A model generated the notes under the pieces. The model saw only the letters and a program-made list of their open reading frames with translations. It made no database searches and had not been told where the DNA came from. Shown here piece after piece: positions 5,208 through 5,735 of a stretch of DNA of 5,735 nt. The stretch is taken from NCBI GenBank assembly GCA_964440305.1, contig CAYTRS010000035.1, forward strand, positions 1 to 5,735. Reading direction: 5' to 3'. Source of the DNA: CAYTRS01 sp964440305 (GTDB taxonomy: Bacteria > Patescibacteriota > Minisyncoccia > Moranbacterales > JAKLHP01). The position numbers and the translations under genes are program-made. Position 1 is the first letter of the stretch. Every line of letters begins with the position of its first letter.

Positions 5208-5597
5208 TTATTTCTTTATAAATTCTTTATTTTTCTTTTTATTTTCCAAATAAACAATGAATTTCCCAATTTGATTAGAAAGATCTTCTAATCTTTTATT
5301 TATTTCATTAAATTCATTTCTTGTTATATATCCGATAGAAAGAGCAATGTATAGCTGATTTCTTACTTCTCCCGTCGAACCCTTTGATATTTTTAAAAAT
5401 CTTACAAGCTCATTATTGTTATTCTTCTCAAATCCTTCTACTATATTAGAGCTTACTGATATAATTGCCCGCCTTATCTGATCCCTAAGACAATAATCTT
5501 TAGAAAATTTTTCCTTAAACGAAACATCATAAATTTCTTTAGTTAATCTCAGACTATCTTTCCAAATATTTAAATCCTCAAATTTGGTAATTTTCAT
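5208..5597 (-). CDS. Four-helix-bundle protein (23S rRNA intervening-sequence protein family)
   Basis: A complete 129-residue protein with the hallmarks of the small four-helix-bundle family first seen in 23S rRNA intervening sequences and related to the Avd accessory proteins of diversity-generating retroelements. Recognisable motifs, in order, are FEDLNIWKDSLRLTKEIYD (residues 6-24), FSKDYCLRDQIRRAIISVSSNIVEGF (about 32-57), ELVRFLKISKGSTGEVRNQLYIALSIGYI (about 63-91) and a final helix ending in the lysine-rich tail NKKKNKEFIKK. Family proteins usually form oligomers with a basic surface proposed to bind nucleic acid; the exact function is not known. There is no signal peptide. No reverse transcriptase, variable repeat or rRNA is in the window, so a retroelement role is not supported here. 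It lies between the peptidase and pilin genes within an inverted-repeat frame and is markedly AT-rich. Confidence 0.9.
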   Translation of the reverse strand: MKITKFEDLNIWKDSLRLTKEIYDVSFKEKFSKDYCLRDQIRRAIISVSSNIVEGFEKNNNNELVRFLKISKGSTGEVRNQLYIALSIGYITRNEFNEINKRLEDLSNQIGKFIVYLENKKKNKEFIKK

Positions 5598-5606
5598 ACA
5601 TCGCCC

Positions 5607-5632
5607 AACTCGTTAACCCCTTAACTCGTTAA
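5607..5632. repeat. Right flanking repeat of the four-helix-bundle gene (octamer, three units)
   Basis: CTCGTTAA, CCCCTTAA and CTCGTTAA (5609-5632) are three octamers, the first and third identical, preceded by AA. The tract is the inverted counterpart of 5176-5202 and covers the stop codon of the prepilin peptidase gene at 5629-5631. It lies nine bases upstream of the four-helix-bundle start codon, so it replaces any ordinary ribosome binding region. Confidence 0.88.
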
Positions 5633-5735
5633 TAGAAAAATAAATAATAACTGATATCCGGCCATATTTTCGGCAAAACTATCGCAATCAGCGCTCCCAA
5701 AACAAGAAACGGCGCGAAGGGAATCTGGCTTTTGA
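5629..5735 (-). CDS. pilD: Prepilin peptidase, C-terminal end (cut by window edge)
   Basis: The last 35 codons of a gene entering from the right edge, ending in TAA at 5631-5629. The peptide reads KSQIPFAPFLVLGALIAIVLP, then KIWPDISYYLFFY. The IPFxPFLxLG pattern with a following membrane helix is the hallmark C-terminus of the prepilin peptidase/N-methyltransferase family, aspartic membrane proteases that cleave after the glycine of prepilin leaders. Both catalytic aspartates would lie upstream, outside the window. The adjacent genes encode at least five substrates with such leaders, which supports the call. The last residues and stop overlap an octamer repeat tract, so the C-terminus may have been altered where that repeat joined. 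Confidence 0.88.
   Translation of the reverse strand, partial: KSQIPFAPFLVLGALIAIVLPKIWPDISYYLFFY

Larger units (their letters stand above)
5176..5632 (-). mobile_element. Candidate inserted cassette carrying a four-helix-bundle gene
   Basis: A block of about 457 bases in which one complete gene is bracketed by 26-base imperfect inverted repeats made of TTAACGAG-type octamers. The block is about 26% GC across 5221-5580 by hand count, well below ligA (about half in 841-960), and it separates the prepilin peptidase gene from the pilins it would process. The right repeat contains the peptidase stop codon. No transposase or clear target-site duplication is seen, so mobility is an inference from structure; the repeats might instead be regulatory or simple microsatellite-like tracts. 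Confidence 0.4.

Noticed and set aside
5176..5632. Diversity-generating retroelement
   Set aside because: The four-helix-bundle protein resembles Avd, but there is no reverse transcriptase, template repeat or adenine-variable repeat in the window.
5176..5632. 23S rRNA intervening sequence
   Set aside because: The protein family fits, but the flanks are protein-coding pilus genes and no rRNA sequence is present.

Overview
The window looks like a fragment of a small-genome bacterium of the Candidate Phyla Radiation (Patescibacteria, Parcubacteria-like). This is inferred from three things: the divergent LigA and pilin sequences, the near absence of Shine-Dalgarno sequences before the genes, and the many short tandem or palindromic repeats in spacers and even inside ligA. 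Every supported gene lies on the minus strand and all read through with the standard bacterial code. No tRNA, rRNA, CRISPR array or riboswitch was seen, and no stretch over 300 bases lacks a gene.

In transcription order (right to left) the window holds: the C-terminal end of a prepilin peptidase (5735-5629); a small AT-rich four-helix-bundle gene (5597-5208) bracketed by inverted octamer repeats; a GspH/FimT-like pseudopilin (5157-4657); a PilV-like minor pilin (4639-3959); a PilW-like minor pilin (3925-3269); a second PilV-like pilin (3221-2637); a second PilW-like pilin (2575-1994); and a PilX-like pilin (1881-1219). A rho-independent terminator (1155-1126) follows. Then comes the N-terminal half of NAD-dependent DNA ligase ligA (1075 to the window edge), with a promoter candidate overlapping the terminator.

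The pilin genes form a minor-pilin operon in the same order as the well-studied fimU-pilV-pilW-pilX cluster, except that the pilV-pilW pair is present twice. Such minor pilins are thought to form the tip or initiation complex of a type IV pilus. The peptidase at the head of the cluster would cleave and methylate their leader peptides. The soluble domains are rich in cysteine, with six cysteines at matching places in the two PilW-like copies, which suggests disulfide-stabilised extracellular domains.

The most unusual features are (1) the four-helix-bundle gene, which looks like a compact inserted cassette because it is flanked by inverted repeats and is about 26% GC; (2) the pilV-pilW tandem duplication, whose copies differ in base composition; and (3) several unrelated microrepeat families with periods of 7, 8 and about 10 bases, in most of the longer spacers and twice within the ligA reading frame.
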